Positions 50,427-59,557 of a stretch of 64,000 bases of DNA are shown in pieces (position 1 is the stretch's first letter; each line of letters begins with the position of its first letter). The position numbers and the translations under genes are program-made. The stretch is from UBA2279 sp034399355. Lineage in GTDB: Bacteria > Actinomycetota > Coriobacteriia > Anaerosomatales > Anaerosomataceae. Location: the NCBI GenBank assembly GCA_034399355.1, contig JAXMMT010000023.1, positions 1 to 64,000 on the forward strand, written 5' to 3'. The notes under the pieces are model-generated. The model made no database searches. It was not told the origin of the DNA and was given only the letters and a program-made list of their open reading frames with translations.

Positions 50427-51164
50427 TCAGTAGCGTCGGCGTCCGAACAGCCAGCGCAGAGCGCCGACAGCAAGTAGCAGCCCTAGTGCGCCCACGACAA
50501 GCACCACCGCGTCGCCGGGCGCGTGCTCCTCGAGCGTTGTGGCGCTGCCCACGCGAGGGATTGACGCGTACTTCTCGGCGAACATGCCACGCCACTCGAT
50601 ACAGCGGTCCCCTACGCGCTCGACGAGAGGGCCCGCGCCCTCAAGCGGCACCTCAAGCACGATGTCGTCGCACCGCGGGTGGTTGGGGTCGTAGATGCGT
50701 AGCAGCGCGTGCGTCGGAGTGAGTTCGGCGCCGTATGCGAGGACTTGGTGATTGCGACCGAGATGCTTGAGGTCGAACGCGTTGATGAGGCCGAGCGGGG
50801 CCGGACGTCCACCCGCGAGTGAGTCGAGCACGCGACCGATCTCGCGACGCGTGAGCGCGGCGACGCCATGCAGACCCGTAGTGGGGCGGTACGTCATCTG
50901 CGCGAAGCGCCAGAGGTTGTAGCCGAGTCCGGAGAACACACTCGCCAGCTGGCGGCGCCAGATGAGGCGCGCGAGCGCCGAGTCGTACGGGGGGAGTTCG
51001 CGGTCACGCGGGACGGGCTCCCCGGCCTCGTAGTAGTCGAGTGCTGCGAACGCCATCCCGCCACATCGCCCGCGCACGGGCACGGCGCCCAGAAGCACGT
51101 CACGCCATGTGTTAGCGAAAGCGAAACCGTGACGCGATGGGAGAAACTCCGTTTCAAATCTCAC
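50427..51164 (-). CDS. predicted papain/C39-fold protein with C-terminal membrane helix
   Basis: The product is 245 residues. GRCGGMAFAALDYYEAG has the Cys of a papain-like fold, NHQVLAYG a matching His, and IYDPNHPRCDDIVLEVP an Asn, the Cys/His/Asn order of C39-like peptidase folds. The C-terminus has a single helix (AVVLVVGALGLLLAVG). The GTG start shares GTGA with the small gene at 51161-51280. It is likely an outside or membrane-facing enzyme or binding protein; activity is not shown. Confidence 0.65.
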   Translation of the reverse strand: MRFETEFLPSRHGFAFANTWRDVLLGAVPVRGRCGGMAFAALDYYEAGEPVPRDRELPPYDSALARLIWRRQLASVFSGLGYNLWRFAQMTYRPTTGLHGVAALTRREIGRVLDSLAGGRPAPLGLINAFDLKHLGRNHQVLAYGAELTPTHALLRIYDPNHPRCDDIVLEVPLEGAGPLVERVGDRCIEWRGMFAEKYASIPRVGSATTLEEHAPGDAVVLVVGALGLLLAVGALRWLFGRRRY

Positions 51165-51280
51165 TCGATCCCCCGCTCATTGCCATGAACGTTCACTATC
51201 CGGGCGGGAGCAGTCACCCTGCCGTCTCGCACGCGCGCAAGAAGCTCGTCTGCCGTGTGGCCATACTCCAGGCCGGCCAT
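51161..51280 (-). CDS. 39-residue small protein coupled to the C39-like gene
   Basis: MAGLEYGHTADELLARVRDG...GIE, 39 residues, starts at ATG 51280 with GAGGGGAGG at 4 bases, a strong ribosome site. Its TGA overlaps the GTG of the downstream gene, so it is translated and probably helps start that gene. No family is recognised. Confidence 0.65.
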   Translation of the reverse strand: MAGLEYGHTADELLARVRDGRVTAPARIVNVHGNERGIE

Positions 51281-51453
51281 GTGTCCTCCCCTCGCTCCTC
51301 CCTCGGATACCGCGATTGTCTCATGCCCGAGACTCCGTCGGCAGACACGCGAACCGAATTCCGGTTCATAGATGCGCATTTCTTGTGAAGAGCGCGCTTC
51401 TGGCACTGCATTAGCTCCATAGGAGTCGTGCAGTCTCAAAAGGAGGTGCCACG

Positions 51454-51753
51454 ATGATGCAGGGATACTACTGGGACAGCCTGTGCTCCACTTCAGGAAC
51501 CGGGCTCTTCGGATATGGATGGATGGTGTACGCCATGGGACTCGGACTGGTTCTCGTCCTCGGTGTCGCGCTGTGGCTGGTATGGTCGCAACGTACGGCA
51601 CACACGAACGGCGCACTCTCGCTGCCGATGCCATTCGCGCCGACGCCGCCCCGGTCGGATATGGCCGAGGAAATCGCACGCGAGCGTTTCGCACGCGGCG
51701 AGATTGACCGTGACGAGTACGACCGCGTGATCGCTGCGCTACGCAGCAGGTAG
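51454..51753 (+). CDS. SHOCT-domain membrane protein
   Basis: The product is 99 residues with one helix (about 21-46) and a C-terminal SHOCT motif (AEEIARERFARGEIDRDEYDRVIAAL). ATG 51454 has AAAAGGAGG at 7 bases. SHOCT proteins are small regulators or assembly helpers at the membrane. A strong hairpin follows the gene. Confidence 0.9.
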   Translation: MMQGYYWDSLCSTSGTGLFGYGWMVYAMGLGLVLVLGVALWLVWSQRTAHTNGALSLPMPFAPTPPRSDMAEEIARERFARGEIDRDEYDRVIAALRSR

Positions 51754-51770
51754 CACTCACCCGCTCACAA

Positions 51771-51807
51771 CAAGGGCTCCGGAACCTTCATGGTCCCGGA
51801 GCCCTTG
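51771..51807 (+). terminator. strong hairpin after the SHOCT gene
   Basis: CAAGGGCTCCGG (51771-51782) pairs perfectly with CCGGAGCCCTTG (51796-51807). There is no clear T-run after it, but the stem is long and GC-rich, so it probably ends transcription of the SHOCT gene. Confidence 0.65.
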
Positions 51808-51880
51808 CGTTCGCGGTAGAGTAACGGTCGTGTCCCCCACGGACACTGCCCGTCACCACACCACGCATCTGGAGTCGCCC

Positions 51881-52819
51881 GTGTCCTCGTCCCGCTCCGC
51901 CAATCGCATCATCCTGCTGCTGTGCCTGCTGGGCGCGGTGACGTTCTGGGGAACGAGCTTTGCCGCGATCAAGACGGCGCTCGACAGTTTCAGCCCTATG
52001 ACGGTGATCTGGCTGCGTATGGCCATCGCGACCCTCGTTTTCGCGCCGGCGTGGTTCTTCCTGCCCAAGCCGAACTATCAGCGCGGCGACGTGAAATGGC
52101 TCGCACTCATCACGCTTCTGCAGCCGTGCATCTACTACCTTGCCGAGGGATACGCAATCCGCCTCACCACCTCGAGTGCAGCAGGCGTTATCTCGGCGAT
52201 CGTCCCGCTGCTTGTGGCCGTGGGGGCCTGGATGTTCCTGCGCGAGCACCTCTCGGCACGCTCGATCGTGGCGATCGCGATCTCACTCATCGGTGTCGCG
52301 ATGCTGACTGCAGGCGGTCAGACGCAGGCCTCCGCCCCCAACCCGGTACTCGGCAACGTGCTTGAGCTCATCGCGATGGTCGCCGCGGCCGGGTCGATGA
52401 TCGCACTCAAGCACGTCTCGACGCGGTACAACCCTTGGTTCCTCACCGGCCTGCAAGCAGCCGCGGGTGCCGTGTTCTTCCTGCCGGGTGCGATTGCGAG
52501 CGGACCTGCGAGCTGGACCGGCGCTACCCCCGCGGCATGGGCGAGCGTCGCGTACCTGGGCACCTTCGTATCACTTGCCGCGTTCGGCCTCTACAACACC
52601 GCCGTCACGCGGATGCCCGCCAACCGCGCGGCTTTGGCAATCAATCTCGTGCCGGCAGTTGCACTGCTGACCGGGTGGCTGGCGCTCGGTGAGTCGCTTG
52701 CCCCGATGCAGCTCGCCGCGTGCGTCATCATCGTCGGCACGGTTGTGCTCTCCGAGACCGGAGCGAACGCCGCGATACCAGCCGAGGAAGTCGGAACGGG
52801 TCTTACCCGCGCTTCGTGA
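51881..52819 (+). CDS. EamA/DMT-family transporter
   Basis: The product is 312 residues with ten predicted helices and two EamA repeats: ILLLCLLGAVTFWGTSFAAIK at the start, and in the second repeat SVAYLGTFVSLAAFGLYNTAVTRMPANRAALA. GTG 51881 with GGAG at 7 bases is preferred over the GTG at 51830. The last 17 bases overlap the convergent PpiC gene. Confidence 0.88.
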   Translation: MSSSRSANRIILLLCLLGAVTFWGTSFAAIKTALDSFSPMTVIWLRMAIATLVFAPAWFFLPKPNYQRGDVKWLALITLLQPCIYYLAEGYAIRLTTSSAAGVISAIVPLLVAVGAWMFLREHLSARSIVAIAISLIGVAMLTAGGQTQASAPNPVLGNVLELIAMVAAAGSMIALKHVSTRYNPWFLTGLQAAAGAVFFLPGAIASGPASWTGATPAAWASVAYLGTFVSLAAFGLYNTAVTRMPANRAALAINLVPAVALLTGWLALGESLAPMQLAACVIIVGTVVLSETGANAAIPAEEVGTGLTRAS

Positions 52820-53081
52820 CCTCGATGAGATGGTAGCCGAACTGCGTCTTTACGGGGCCGTGCACGACGCTGACCTCATCGTTGAAGCAGACGTCGTTGA
52901 ACTCTTTCACCATCTGTCCGGGCGAGAACTCGCCAAGATCGCCGCCGTTGCTGCCGGAAGGGCACGTTGAGTGCTGTTGCGCCATCTCGGCGAAACCCGA
53001 ACCGTCAACGATCTGCTGCTTGATCTCGTTGGCCTGCTCCTCAGTCGCGACGAGGATGTGGCGTGCGTGCGCAGTGGTCAT
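52803..53081 (-). CDS. parvulin-type peptidyl-prolyl isomerase
   Basis: The product is 92 residues, one PpiC domain: AHARHILVATEEQANEIKQQI, FAEMAQQHSTCPSGSNGGDLGEFSPGQMVKEF and HGPVKTQFGYHLIEV. No signal peptide is seen, so it probably works in the cytoplasm. ATG 53081 has GGGAG 5-6 bases upstream; the frame extends to 53144. Confidence 0.93.
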   Translation of the reverse strand: MTTAHARHILVATEEQANEIKQQIVDGSGFAEMAQQHSTCPSGSNGGDLGEFSPGQMVKEFNDVCFNDEVSVVHGPVKTQFGYHLIEVTKRG

Positions 53082-53183
53082 GTGTAGCTCCCATCTCGCG
53101 TTCTTGACGTTGTGATTATGCGGGTAGGGACGTTTTCGCGCCACCGGTAAGCCACGGCGGAGCCGAGGCTGAGCGCGGACATA

Positions 53184-53606
53184 TCACTCAATCCACAGCT
53201 CGCAGCGATACTCGCCGCAGATAGGCGCCCGGTAGGCATGCGGGAGTTGGCAGCCGTGGTCCGAATGGCAGAACTGGCACTTTCGAACGTCTACCCACTC
53301 GGGCAGTCCTGAGCGGTAGGCCTCGCCCTCAGGCGTGGGCAGGTGGCTGACGCGGGGATCGTGGTAGGGCTCGATGCCGTGCTGACCCGCAACGTAACGG
53401 TCGCCGTCTCGCACAAGCGCGCCACTGGCCTCGAACCACCCCAGCCACTGCTCGATGTATGCCGGGAGCCACTCCTCACCAACGTAGTCGCCGTTCTCGT
53501 CGTGAGCGAGATACAGGCAGCAGCACAGCCCGCCACAGGCGTGGCAGAGCTCCCAATTTTGGGCATCGCGGTCGGGCGCTGGAGCGGGGTCCGCGCTGGA
53601 AGTCAT
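53184..53606 (-). CDS. YkgJ-like Cys-cluster protein
   Basis: The product is 140 residues with CHACGGLCCCLYLA, a CxxCxxxCCC cluster, and later KCQFCHSDHGCQLPHAYRAPICGEYRCELW. This is the pattern of YkgJ-family zinc/iron-chelating proteins. Start ATG 53606 with GGAG nearby is preferred over 53684. Its role is unknown. Confidence 0.85.
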   Translation of the reverse strand: MTSSADPAPAPDRDAQNWELCHACGGLCCCLYLAHDENGDYVGEEWLPAYIEQWLGWFEASGALVRDGDRYVAGQHGIEPYHDPRVSHLPTPEGEAYRSGLPEWVDVRKCQFCHSDHGCQLPHAYRAPICGEYRCELWIE

Positions 53607-53710
53607 ACTAATCTCCGGGTCATCGAGAGGTCGGCCGCTTTTCTGACACCGTATCAGCCCGCGCGACGCGGCACCATCAATCATGACCGCGTGAGTTTCC
53701 GAGAAGCCGA

Positions 53711-54805
53711 CTACTTGTGGCCCCGGTCCTTGTAGAGCTTGCGCGCCGACTTGTGGATCACGATCCAGCGCTGCTCCTCCTCAGCTTTGAGTCGCGCATC
53801 CGTGCGTGCCGCAGCGAAACGCGCCTCCTTCAGCAGCTTGCGATAGCTCTCAAGCCGATCCTCGGCCAGCGTTCCGGCCTCCACCGCCGCCAGCACTGCA
53901 CAGCCAGGTTCACTCTCGTGCATGCAGTCGCGGAAACGACATTCGACCGACAGCGCGTCGATCTCCGGGAACGCCGCCGCGATGCCCGCCTCGGCATCGG
54001 TGAGCGCGACCGCACGCAGGCCGGGCGTGTCGACGAGCACACCGCCGTTGGGCAGCGGCACGAGCTCGCGCGCGACGGTCGTGTGGCGGCCCCTTCCGTC
54101 CGAGAGACGCACCTCGCGCGTGGCCTGCACGTCGCTGCCGACAAGCAGGTTGATGAGCGTCGATTTGCCCGCGCCCGAAGGCCCGATGAGTGCCACCGTG
54201 CGATGCCCATCAGCGTACGCGAGAAGCGCATCGACACCCTCGCCGGTCTTGGCGCTGGTCATGTGGATGTCGACATCGAGGGCGATTCCCCTGACGACTT
54301 CGAGAGCTGCAGCGGGGTCTGTCGAGAGGTCGGCCTTCGCGAGCACGACCACGGGCACCGCGCCGCTCTCCCAGGCGAGCGCGAGTTCGCGCTCCAAGCG
54401 CCGGACGTTGGGTTCCTCGACGATGGGATGGATGATGAACACCGTGTCGATGTTGGCGGCAAGCACCTGTATCGCAGCATCTTTGCCCGGATCGGCGCGT
54501 GTGAATGCGGACGTCCTCGGCAGGACTGCCTCGATTTGTGGTAGCTCAAGGTCGGTGTCGAGCCGAACGGCCACCCAGTCACCGGCAGCTGGCAGCCCCT
54601 CGGCAGAAAACGCCTCTTTGACAAGACGGCGCGTCGACTCGGCACGGATGACGCCGTCGCCGGTGGCGGCGAGGACACTGCCGCGGTCAGCGCGAATCAC
54701 GCGAGCGGGTACGAGCCCCTGCTCCGTATAGGGCGCGAAGAGCGCACGCCAGCGATCGGAGAAGCCAAGGAACTCAAGCGACGGTTCGGAGTGGCTGCTG
54801 GGCAT
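53711..54805 (-). CDS. rsgA: ribosome small-subunit-dependent GTPase RsgA
   Basis: The product is 364 residues with an OB domain, the circularly permuted GTPase (G4 VLAKADLS before G1 IGPSGAGKSTLINLL and G3 VDTPGLR) and a zinc finger CRFRDCMHESEPGC. It checks maturation of the 30S subunit. ATG 54805 has GGAGGTG at 8 bases. Confidence 0.96.
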   Translation of the reverse strand: MPSSHSEPSLEFLGFSDRWRALFAPYTEQGLVPARVIRADRGSVLAATGDGVIRAESTRRLVKEAFSAEGLPAAGDWVAVRLDTDLELPQIEAVLPRTSAFTRADPGKDAAIQVLAANIDTVFIIHPIVEEPNVRRLERELALAWESGAVPVVVLAKADLSTDPAAALEVVRGIALDVDIHMTSAKTGEGVDALLAYADGHRTVALIGPSGAGKSTLINLLVGSDVQATREVRLSDGRGRHTTVARELVPLPNGGVLVDTPGLRAVALTDAEAGIAAAFPEIDALSVECRFRDCMHESEPGCAVLAAVEAGTLAEDRLESYRKLLKEARFAAARTDARLKAEEEQRWIVIHKSARKLYKDRGHK

Positions 54806-54887
54806 CTCACGCCACCTCCTACCAGCGCAGATAACCGGACCGCTCGATGATAGCACGCGCGATTGTGGAGAAGGACGGCACGGTCCG

Positions 54888-54896
54888 TGCTATAAT
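54888..54896 (+). promoter_or_regulatory. extended -10 promoter of panD
   Basis: TGCTATAAT has a perfect TATAAT (54891-54896) with TG before it, 64 bases ahead of panD. No strong -35 is seen. Confidence 0.5.
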
Positions 54897-54960
54897 CCCC
54901 CCACGAAACCGAGGCTGGGACTCGACCCGACGGGCGGGTACCTGGGGACGGAGCAGCAGA

Positions 54961-55344
54961 ATGCGCAGAACCATGCTGGGCGGCAAGATACACCGCGCGA
55001 CGGTGACCGAGGCCGACCTGAGCTATGAAGGCAGCGTCACGGTCGACACCGACCTGCTCGACGCCGCCGGGGTCCTCCCCAACGAAGCCGTCGAGATCTG
55101 GGACGTCACAAACGGCTCGCGTCTGACGACCTACGCACTCGCCGGCCCCCGTGGCTCTGGCGTCGTGTGCGTGAACGGCGCGGCGGCGCACTTCATACAC
55201 GCCGGCGACCTCGTCATCATCGCCAACTTCGTCGAGCTCACCGACGCCGTGGCGCGCTCATGGGAGCCTCGTGTGGTGTTCGTCGATGAGCACAACCACA
55301 TCGTCGAGCAGCGCGCCGAGGAGATCGGGCGCCGGGCGGGCTAG
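54961..55344 (+). CDS. panD: aspartate 1-decarboxylase
   Basis: The product is 127 residues: MLGGKIHRATVTEADLSYEGSV with the self-cleavage site G24-S25 that makes the pyruvoyl group. ITYAL..PRGSG...NGAAAH is the usual second block. It makes beta-alanine for pantothenate. ATG 54961 has GGAG upstream; ATG 54973 is possible. Confidence 0.96.
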   Translation: MRRTMLGGKIHRATVTEADLSYEGSVTVDTDLLDAAGVLPNEAVEIWDVTNGSRLTTYALAGPRGSGVVCVNGAAAHFIHAGDLVIIANFVELTDAVARSWEPRVVFVDEHNHIVEQRAEEIGRRAG

Positions 55345-55459
55345 CAGCGCCTCATGACGGCTTCCTTCCGGCGAAACACGCTTCGTCATCGGTGAGCTCA
55401 CGCCACCCTTAGGGTACTCACTACTATCGAGTCCTGTCCCCTACCTATGAGGAGGTCGC

Positions 55460-56032
55460 ATGAGCATCAAAGGCACCCAGACTGAGCGAAACCTGCTGAA
55501 GTCATTCGCCGGCGAGAGTCAGGCGCGTAGCCGCTACACGTTCTTCGCGAGCGTCGCCAAGAAGGAGGGGTACGAGCAGATATCCGCGCTCTTCCTCGAG
55601 ACCGCTGAGAACGAGAAGGAGCACGCCAAGATCTTCTTCAAGTACCTCGAAGGCGGCGACACCGAGATTACCGCGACCTATCCGGCAGGCAAGATCGGCA
55701 CCACCGCCGAGAACCTGCTCGCATCCGCCAACGGCGAACTCGAGGAGTGGGGCACGCTCTACCCAGACTTCGCCGCCGTTGCCGAAGACGAGGGGTTCGG
55801 CACTATCGCCACCTCGTGGCGTGAAATCGCAGAGGTCGAAGAGCATCACGAGGCCAGATATCGCAAGTTGCTGGCGAACGTCGAAGCCGGACTCGTGTTC
55901 CGGCGCGGCGAAGACGTGCTGTGGAAGTGCCGCAACTGCGGGTATGTCCATCGCGGCGGCGAAGCGCCGGAGGCGTGTCCCGCTTGTACGCACCCGCAGT
56001 CCTACTTCGAGCTCTTCGTCGAGAACTACTAG
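55460..56032 (+). CDS. rubrerythrin
   Basis: The product is 190 residues. The N-terminal ferritin-like diiron domain starts SIKGTQTERNLLKSFAGESQARSRYTFFA and has ENEKEHAKIFFKYLE. The C-terminus is a rubredoxin-like ribbon with CRNCGYVHRG and CPACTHPQSYFE. It removes hydrogen peroxide in anaerobes. ATG 55460 has GAGGAGGT at 5 bases. Confidence 0.95.
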   Translation: MSIKGTQTERNLLKSFAGESQARSRYTFFASVAKKEGYEQISALFLETAENEKEHAKIFFKYLEGGDTEITATYPAGKIGTTAENLLASANGELEEWGTLYPDFAAVAEDEGFGTIATSWREIAEVEEHHEARYRKLLANVEAGLVFRRGEDVLWKCRNCGYVHRGGEAPEACPACTHPQSYFELFVENY

Positions 56033-56244
56033 GCCCTCAAGCCCAACCTTATGTCGCACGCCCGCGCCGCGTTTGACGGTACGGGCGCGACGCGTCTCGT
56101 ACCGCCCACCGGCTCAGAACTGCCGCCACCGTGCGTTCTGTTCTCCATCACCGCCTGGTATGGCAGACTGCTTTTTAGCGTGCGGCGGCCCACTGGGGGG
56201 TCTCGCGGCCGCGCTCCTGTACGCTTGTGATCCTGGGGGTCCTC

Positions 56245-57521
56245 ATGACGAATCGCGCCTCCGCGCGGGGCTGGACCGTGACGTTTGCCGGTCTCGGCAT
56301 CAACCTTGCGCTCGGCGTCCTCTACCGTGGAGCGTGATCGGGAAAGCGCTCACCGCCGAGTGGGGTTGGTCTGCGGGCCAGTCGAGCCTCCCGTACGCGA
56401 CAGCGGTGGGAACGTTCGCGCTCGCGATGGTCTTTGCGGGGGGCGCGCAAGATCGGTTCGGGCCACGGCTGGTCGCCACCATCGGCGGCTTGCTTGTCGG
56501 CGCCGGACTTTTCACCGCGTCGTTCGCGAGTGCACATGCCTCGTGGCCGATGATTGTCGGCTTTGGGCTTCTCGGCGGTGCCGGCATCGGTCTCGGCTAC
56601 GCATCGGCCACTCCAGCTGCGGTGAAGTGGTTCCCGCCGCAGCGCAAGGGACTCATCACCGGAATCGTAGTGAGCGGGTTCGGCCTCGCGTCGGTATACA
56701 TCGCGCCCCTCACCTCCACGCTTATCGGCGGTTCCGGCATCGGTGCAACACTGCGGATTCTCGGCGCCGGATTCCTTATCGCAATCGTCGGGTTCGCGCA
56801 ACTGCTCGTGAACCCGCCCGATGGCTTCATCCCACAGACACGCGTCCCGGCATTGGCAGAGGCCACAGCCGTCCAGGTGAAACCGGTTGGCCGCGACCTC
56901 GACTGGCGCGACATGGTGAAGACCAAGCAGTTCGCACTGCTCTGGCTGATGTATGCCTTCTCGGCATTTGCCGGGCTCATGATCATCGGCCACATGGCGA
57001 AGATCGCAGTCATGCAGCTCCCCGGCATCGATCTTGGCTTCGGTCTGGTGGCAGTACTCGCAATCGGCAACGCGGCCGGGCGCGTGGTCGCAGGAACGGC
57101 GGCCGACCGGTTCGGCGAGACTCGGACGATGTTCGTGGTGTTCGTGCTGCAAGCGCTCATGATGGGGGCGATCACGCTCGCCAAAACACCACTCGCGTTG
57201 GTGCCAGTGGCAGCTGCAGTCGGCTTCTGCTACGGCTCGAACCTCTCACTCTTCCCCTCTGCCACCGCGAGCTACTTTGGCACAAGGCACCTGGGCGTCA
57301 ACTACGGGCTGGTGTTCACGGCATGGGGTGTCGGTGGCGTGTTCGGCTCAATGACAGCCGGCTCGATCGTGGACTCCACGGGATCCTACGCTGTGGCATA
57401 CACGGTCGCCGCCGGTCTCTGTCTCCTCGCCGCTGCAACAACGCTCGTCATAAAAACGCCCGATCCGATGGCCGCTCCAATCACACTCATTCCCCGGTCA
57501 CGCAGATCGCGAGCCGCGTAA
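56245..57521 (+). pseudogene. OFA/MFS-family transporter with an apparent one-base frameshift
   Basis: From ATG 56245 (GGGGGT upstream) the frame reads MTNRASARGWTVTFAGLG, NLALGVLY, then R G A and a stop at 56335-56337. One extra base between 56325 and 56328 would restore YAWSVIGKAL and the rest, a normal 12-helix transporter of about 425 residues with WFPPQRKGLITGIVVSG and GLVFTAWGVGGVFGSM. The match to the oxalate/formate antiporter group is clear. The break may be real or a base-call error in the read. Confidence 0.85.
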
Positions 57522-57556
57522 CGGGAACACTAGAATGCGAGACGGGAGTGATGACG

Positions 57557-57718
57557 GTGTGCGACCAGGAACAGCCTTCAGCTCGAGGCTACATCGCAAA
57601 CCTCAGGCAGCCGATGCCGCTCGGGAAGAAACTGCGCCTTCTCGTGCGCAATGCTTCGCGACGACTGTACCCGCGCCCTGCAACGTGCTGTGGTCATCCC
57701 GGTGAGCCGGGATGTTGA
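57557..57718 (+). CDS. small Cys-rich basic protein
   Basis: The product is 53 residues, a basic middle (KKLRLLVRNASRRLYPRP) and an end TCCGHPGEPGC with three Cys and one His. It lies 35 bases after the transporter, on the same strand. GTG 57557 with GGGAG at 8 bases is likely the start; ATG 57551 is also in frame. The CCGxxGEPGC end looks like a conserved metal-binding motif of small anaerobe proteins, but no family name is known to me. An 8-base hairpin (57695-57714) covers its end. Confidence 0.6.
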   Translation: MCDQEQPSARGYIANLRQPMPLGKKLRLLVRNASRRLYPRPATCCGHPGEPGC

Positions 57719-57775
57719 CGCTAGCGATCAGTGCCGGACGGCGCCTACAACGGCTTGTTGTGCGCGAGACGAAGC

Positions 57776-58447
57776 TTAGCTGATCGGCGTTATCTCTCGC
57801 GTCCCACCCGACTGCAGCCCCACGATGAGCACGTCTGCGGGACGGCGGGCGAACAGGCCGTGGGCTACGACGCCTGCGATTCCGTCCAGCGCGACCTCCA
57901 ACTCCTCCGGGAGAGCGAAGTCGAGTCGCCTGACATCGAGAATCTGGTTACCGTTATCGGTGATGAAGCCCTCACGAAAGACCGGGTCACCGCCGAACGC
58001 TTTCAGCTCGCATTCAACCCTGCCGAGCGCAGGGGGCAGCACTTCAACGGCCAGAGGGAACGCACCGAGAGTGGGAACGAGCTTCGTTTCATCAACGATG
58101 CACACGAAGCGTTCGGCCATCGATGCAACGATCTTCTCGCGGGTGAGCGCGCCACCGCCACCCTTGATCAGACGCAACATCGGATCGGCCTCATCGGCAC
58201 CATCGACGTACAACGGCACCGCACAGACCGTACCGGGCTCGATGACGCGGATACCGGCTGCGGCTAGCAGGCGCCCTATGGCGAGTGAACTCGGAACGGC
58301 GCCGGCAAGCCCTATGCGCGACTCACCAAGGGCGCGTACGAATGCCGCGGCCGTCGAGCCCGTACCCACACCGATGACCGTTCCGGGGCTCACCCGTGTA
58401 AGAGCCGCGCGTGCTGCCGCCTCTTTCATCGCCAGCGGGTCAGTCAT
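57776..58447 (-). CDS. rpiA: ribose-5-phosphate isomerase A
   Basis: The product is 223 residues: VSPGTVIGVGTGSTAAAFV, VPLYVDGADEADPMLRLIKGGGGALTREKIVA and DETKLVPTLGAFPLAVEV with the active-site Asp and Lys blocks of RpiA. It supplies ribose 5-phosphate for PRPP and so for purines. Confidence 0.95.
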   Translation of the reverse strand: MTDPLAMKEAAARAALTRVSPGTVIGVGTGSTAAAFVRALGESRIGLAGAVPSSLAIGRLLAAAGIRVIEPGTVCAVPLYVDGADEADPMLRLIKGGGGALTREKIVASMAERFVCIVDETKLVPTLGAFPLAVEVLPPALGRVECELKAFGGDPVFREGFITDNGNQILDVRRLDFALPEELEVALDGIAGVVAHGLFARRPADVLIVGLQSGGTREITPIS

Positions 58448-58593
58448 AGCCCCTCACTCTACGAAGACTGCAGAATACCGATTCTGCTGCTCGCTCTCAT
58501 CTCGAAGCGGCTCTATCGGCAGACCGAGAGAGACAGCGTCCCTTGCCCTAAAGCAATCGTACACCCTGAGATCGCGGCGGAAGACGCCGCTCG

Positions 58594-58989
58594 TTACTCC
58601 GCCTCGAAGTCGAGTGCCATGGAGTTCATGCAGTAGCGAAGGCCCGTCGGTTCGGGACCGTCCTCGAAGACGTGGCCGAGGTGGGACCCGCAACGTGCAC
58701 AGCGAGCTTCCGTGCGCACCGTCCCGAGGCTTGTGTCGGTGCGCGTCTCGACAGCATCCGGCCCTGCCGACTCGTAGAAGCTCGGCCAGCCCGATCCTGA
58801 GTGATACTTCGTCTCGGAGCGGAAGAGCGGATTGCCGCACGCTGCACACCGGTAGAGCCCGTCGTCCTCGAGGTCCACGTAGACGCCGGTGAACGGCGGC
58901 TCGGTTCCGGCCTCTCGCAGCACGTGATACTGCTCCGGCGTGAGAACCCTACGCCACTCTTCCTCCGTGTGCTCGAGCTTGTCGCTCAT
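58594..58989 (-). CDS. msrB: peptide-methionine (R)-S-oxide reductase
   Basis: The product is 131 residues. Zinc ligands C48, C51, C97 and C100 (CAAC; CARC) and the catalytic C120 in LRYCMNSMALDF are all present, with HSGSGWPSFY. It repairs oxidised methionine. It follows the PadR gene by 1 base, so both form an operon; ATG 58989 has GGGAGG at 9 bases. Confidence 0.96.
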   Translation of the reverse strand: MSDKLEHTEEEWRRVLTPEQYHVLREAGTEPPFTGVYVDLEDDGLYRCAACGNPLFRSETKYHSGSGWPSFYESAGPDAVETRTDTSLGTVRTEARCARCGSHLGHVFEDGPEPTGLRYCMNSMALDFEAE

Positions 58990-58990
58990 C

Positions 58991-59359
58991 TTAGTCACGA
59001 CCTCCCTCCAGTCTTCCTTCAACGAAATCGCGTGTGCGCGACCATACGTCCTTCCAGCTCTCCAGCACGGTGTGTCCTGTGTCCGTGATGGAGTAGTACT
59101 TGCGCGGCGGTCCGGAGACCGACGGCTCGACGCGGCTCGACAGCAGTCCTTGACTCTCGAGCGACCGGAGCACGGGGTAGAGCGTCCCCTGCTTGACCGG
59201 CACACCGGCATCCGATGCGCCCTCGAGTTGCTTAGCGATCTGGTAGCCATACAGCGGCTCGTCTGATCGGGCCATGATCGCCAGCAGCACGAGGGAGACG
59301 GTGCCCGCGTTGAGTTCCTTCTGGAACTTGCGCACGAACGTGTCGGCGAACTCCTCCAC
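58991..59359 (-). CDS. PadR-family transcriptional regulator
   Basis: The product is 122 residues with a winged helix: SLVLLAIMARSDEPLYGYQIAKQLE, then QGTLYPVLRSLESQGLL and PPRKYYSITDTG, the PadR pattern. GTG 59359 has AAGGAGG at 7 bases. It precedes msrB and likely represses the operon from two sites at 59398-59446. Confidence 0.93.
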   Translation of the reverse strand: MEEFADTFVRKFQKELNAGTVSLVLLAIMARSDEPLYGYQIAKQLEGASDAGVPVKQGTLYPVLRSLESQGLLSSRVEPSVSGPPRKYYSITDTGHTVLESWKDVWSRTRDFVEGRLEGGRD

Positions 59360-59397
59360 GGTCACACCTCCTTCAGTTGGAATCCTCAAGTTACCAA

Positions 59398-59446
59398 TAG
59401 TGTTAACTTCACACTAGTTCTACCCCATAATACTGTGAACCTCACA
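59398..59446. promoter_or_regulatory. two PadR-like operator dyads
   Basis: TGTTAACTTCACA (59401-59413, inside TAGTGT-N7-ACACTA) and TGTGAACCTCACA (59434-59446) share TGT-N7-ACA and lie 33 bases apart, about three helix turns. They sit just upstream of the padR-msrB operon and fit binding by two dimers on one face. Confidence 0.6.
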
Positions 59447-59557
59447 TTAGTCAAGAGATTTCTCAAGATTTCTTGTGCTTTAATTCACATGACCCGTGAG
59501 ACGGGCTAGCGCCGGGGGTACATCGTGCTTAAGAACCCTGCCTGCCGAGGAGTATCC

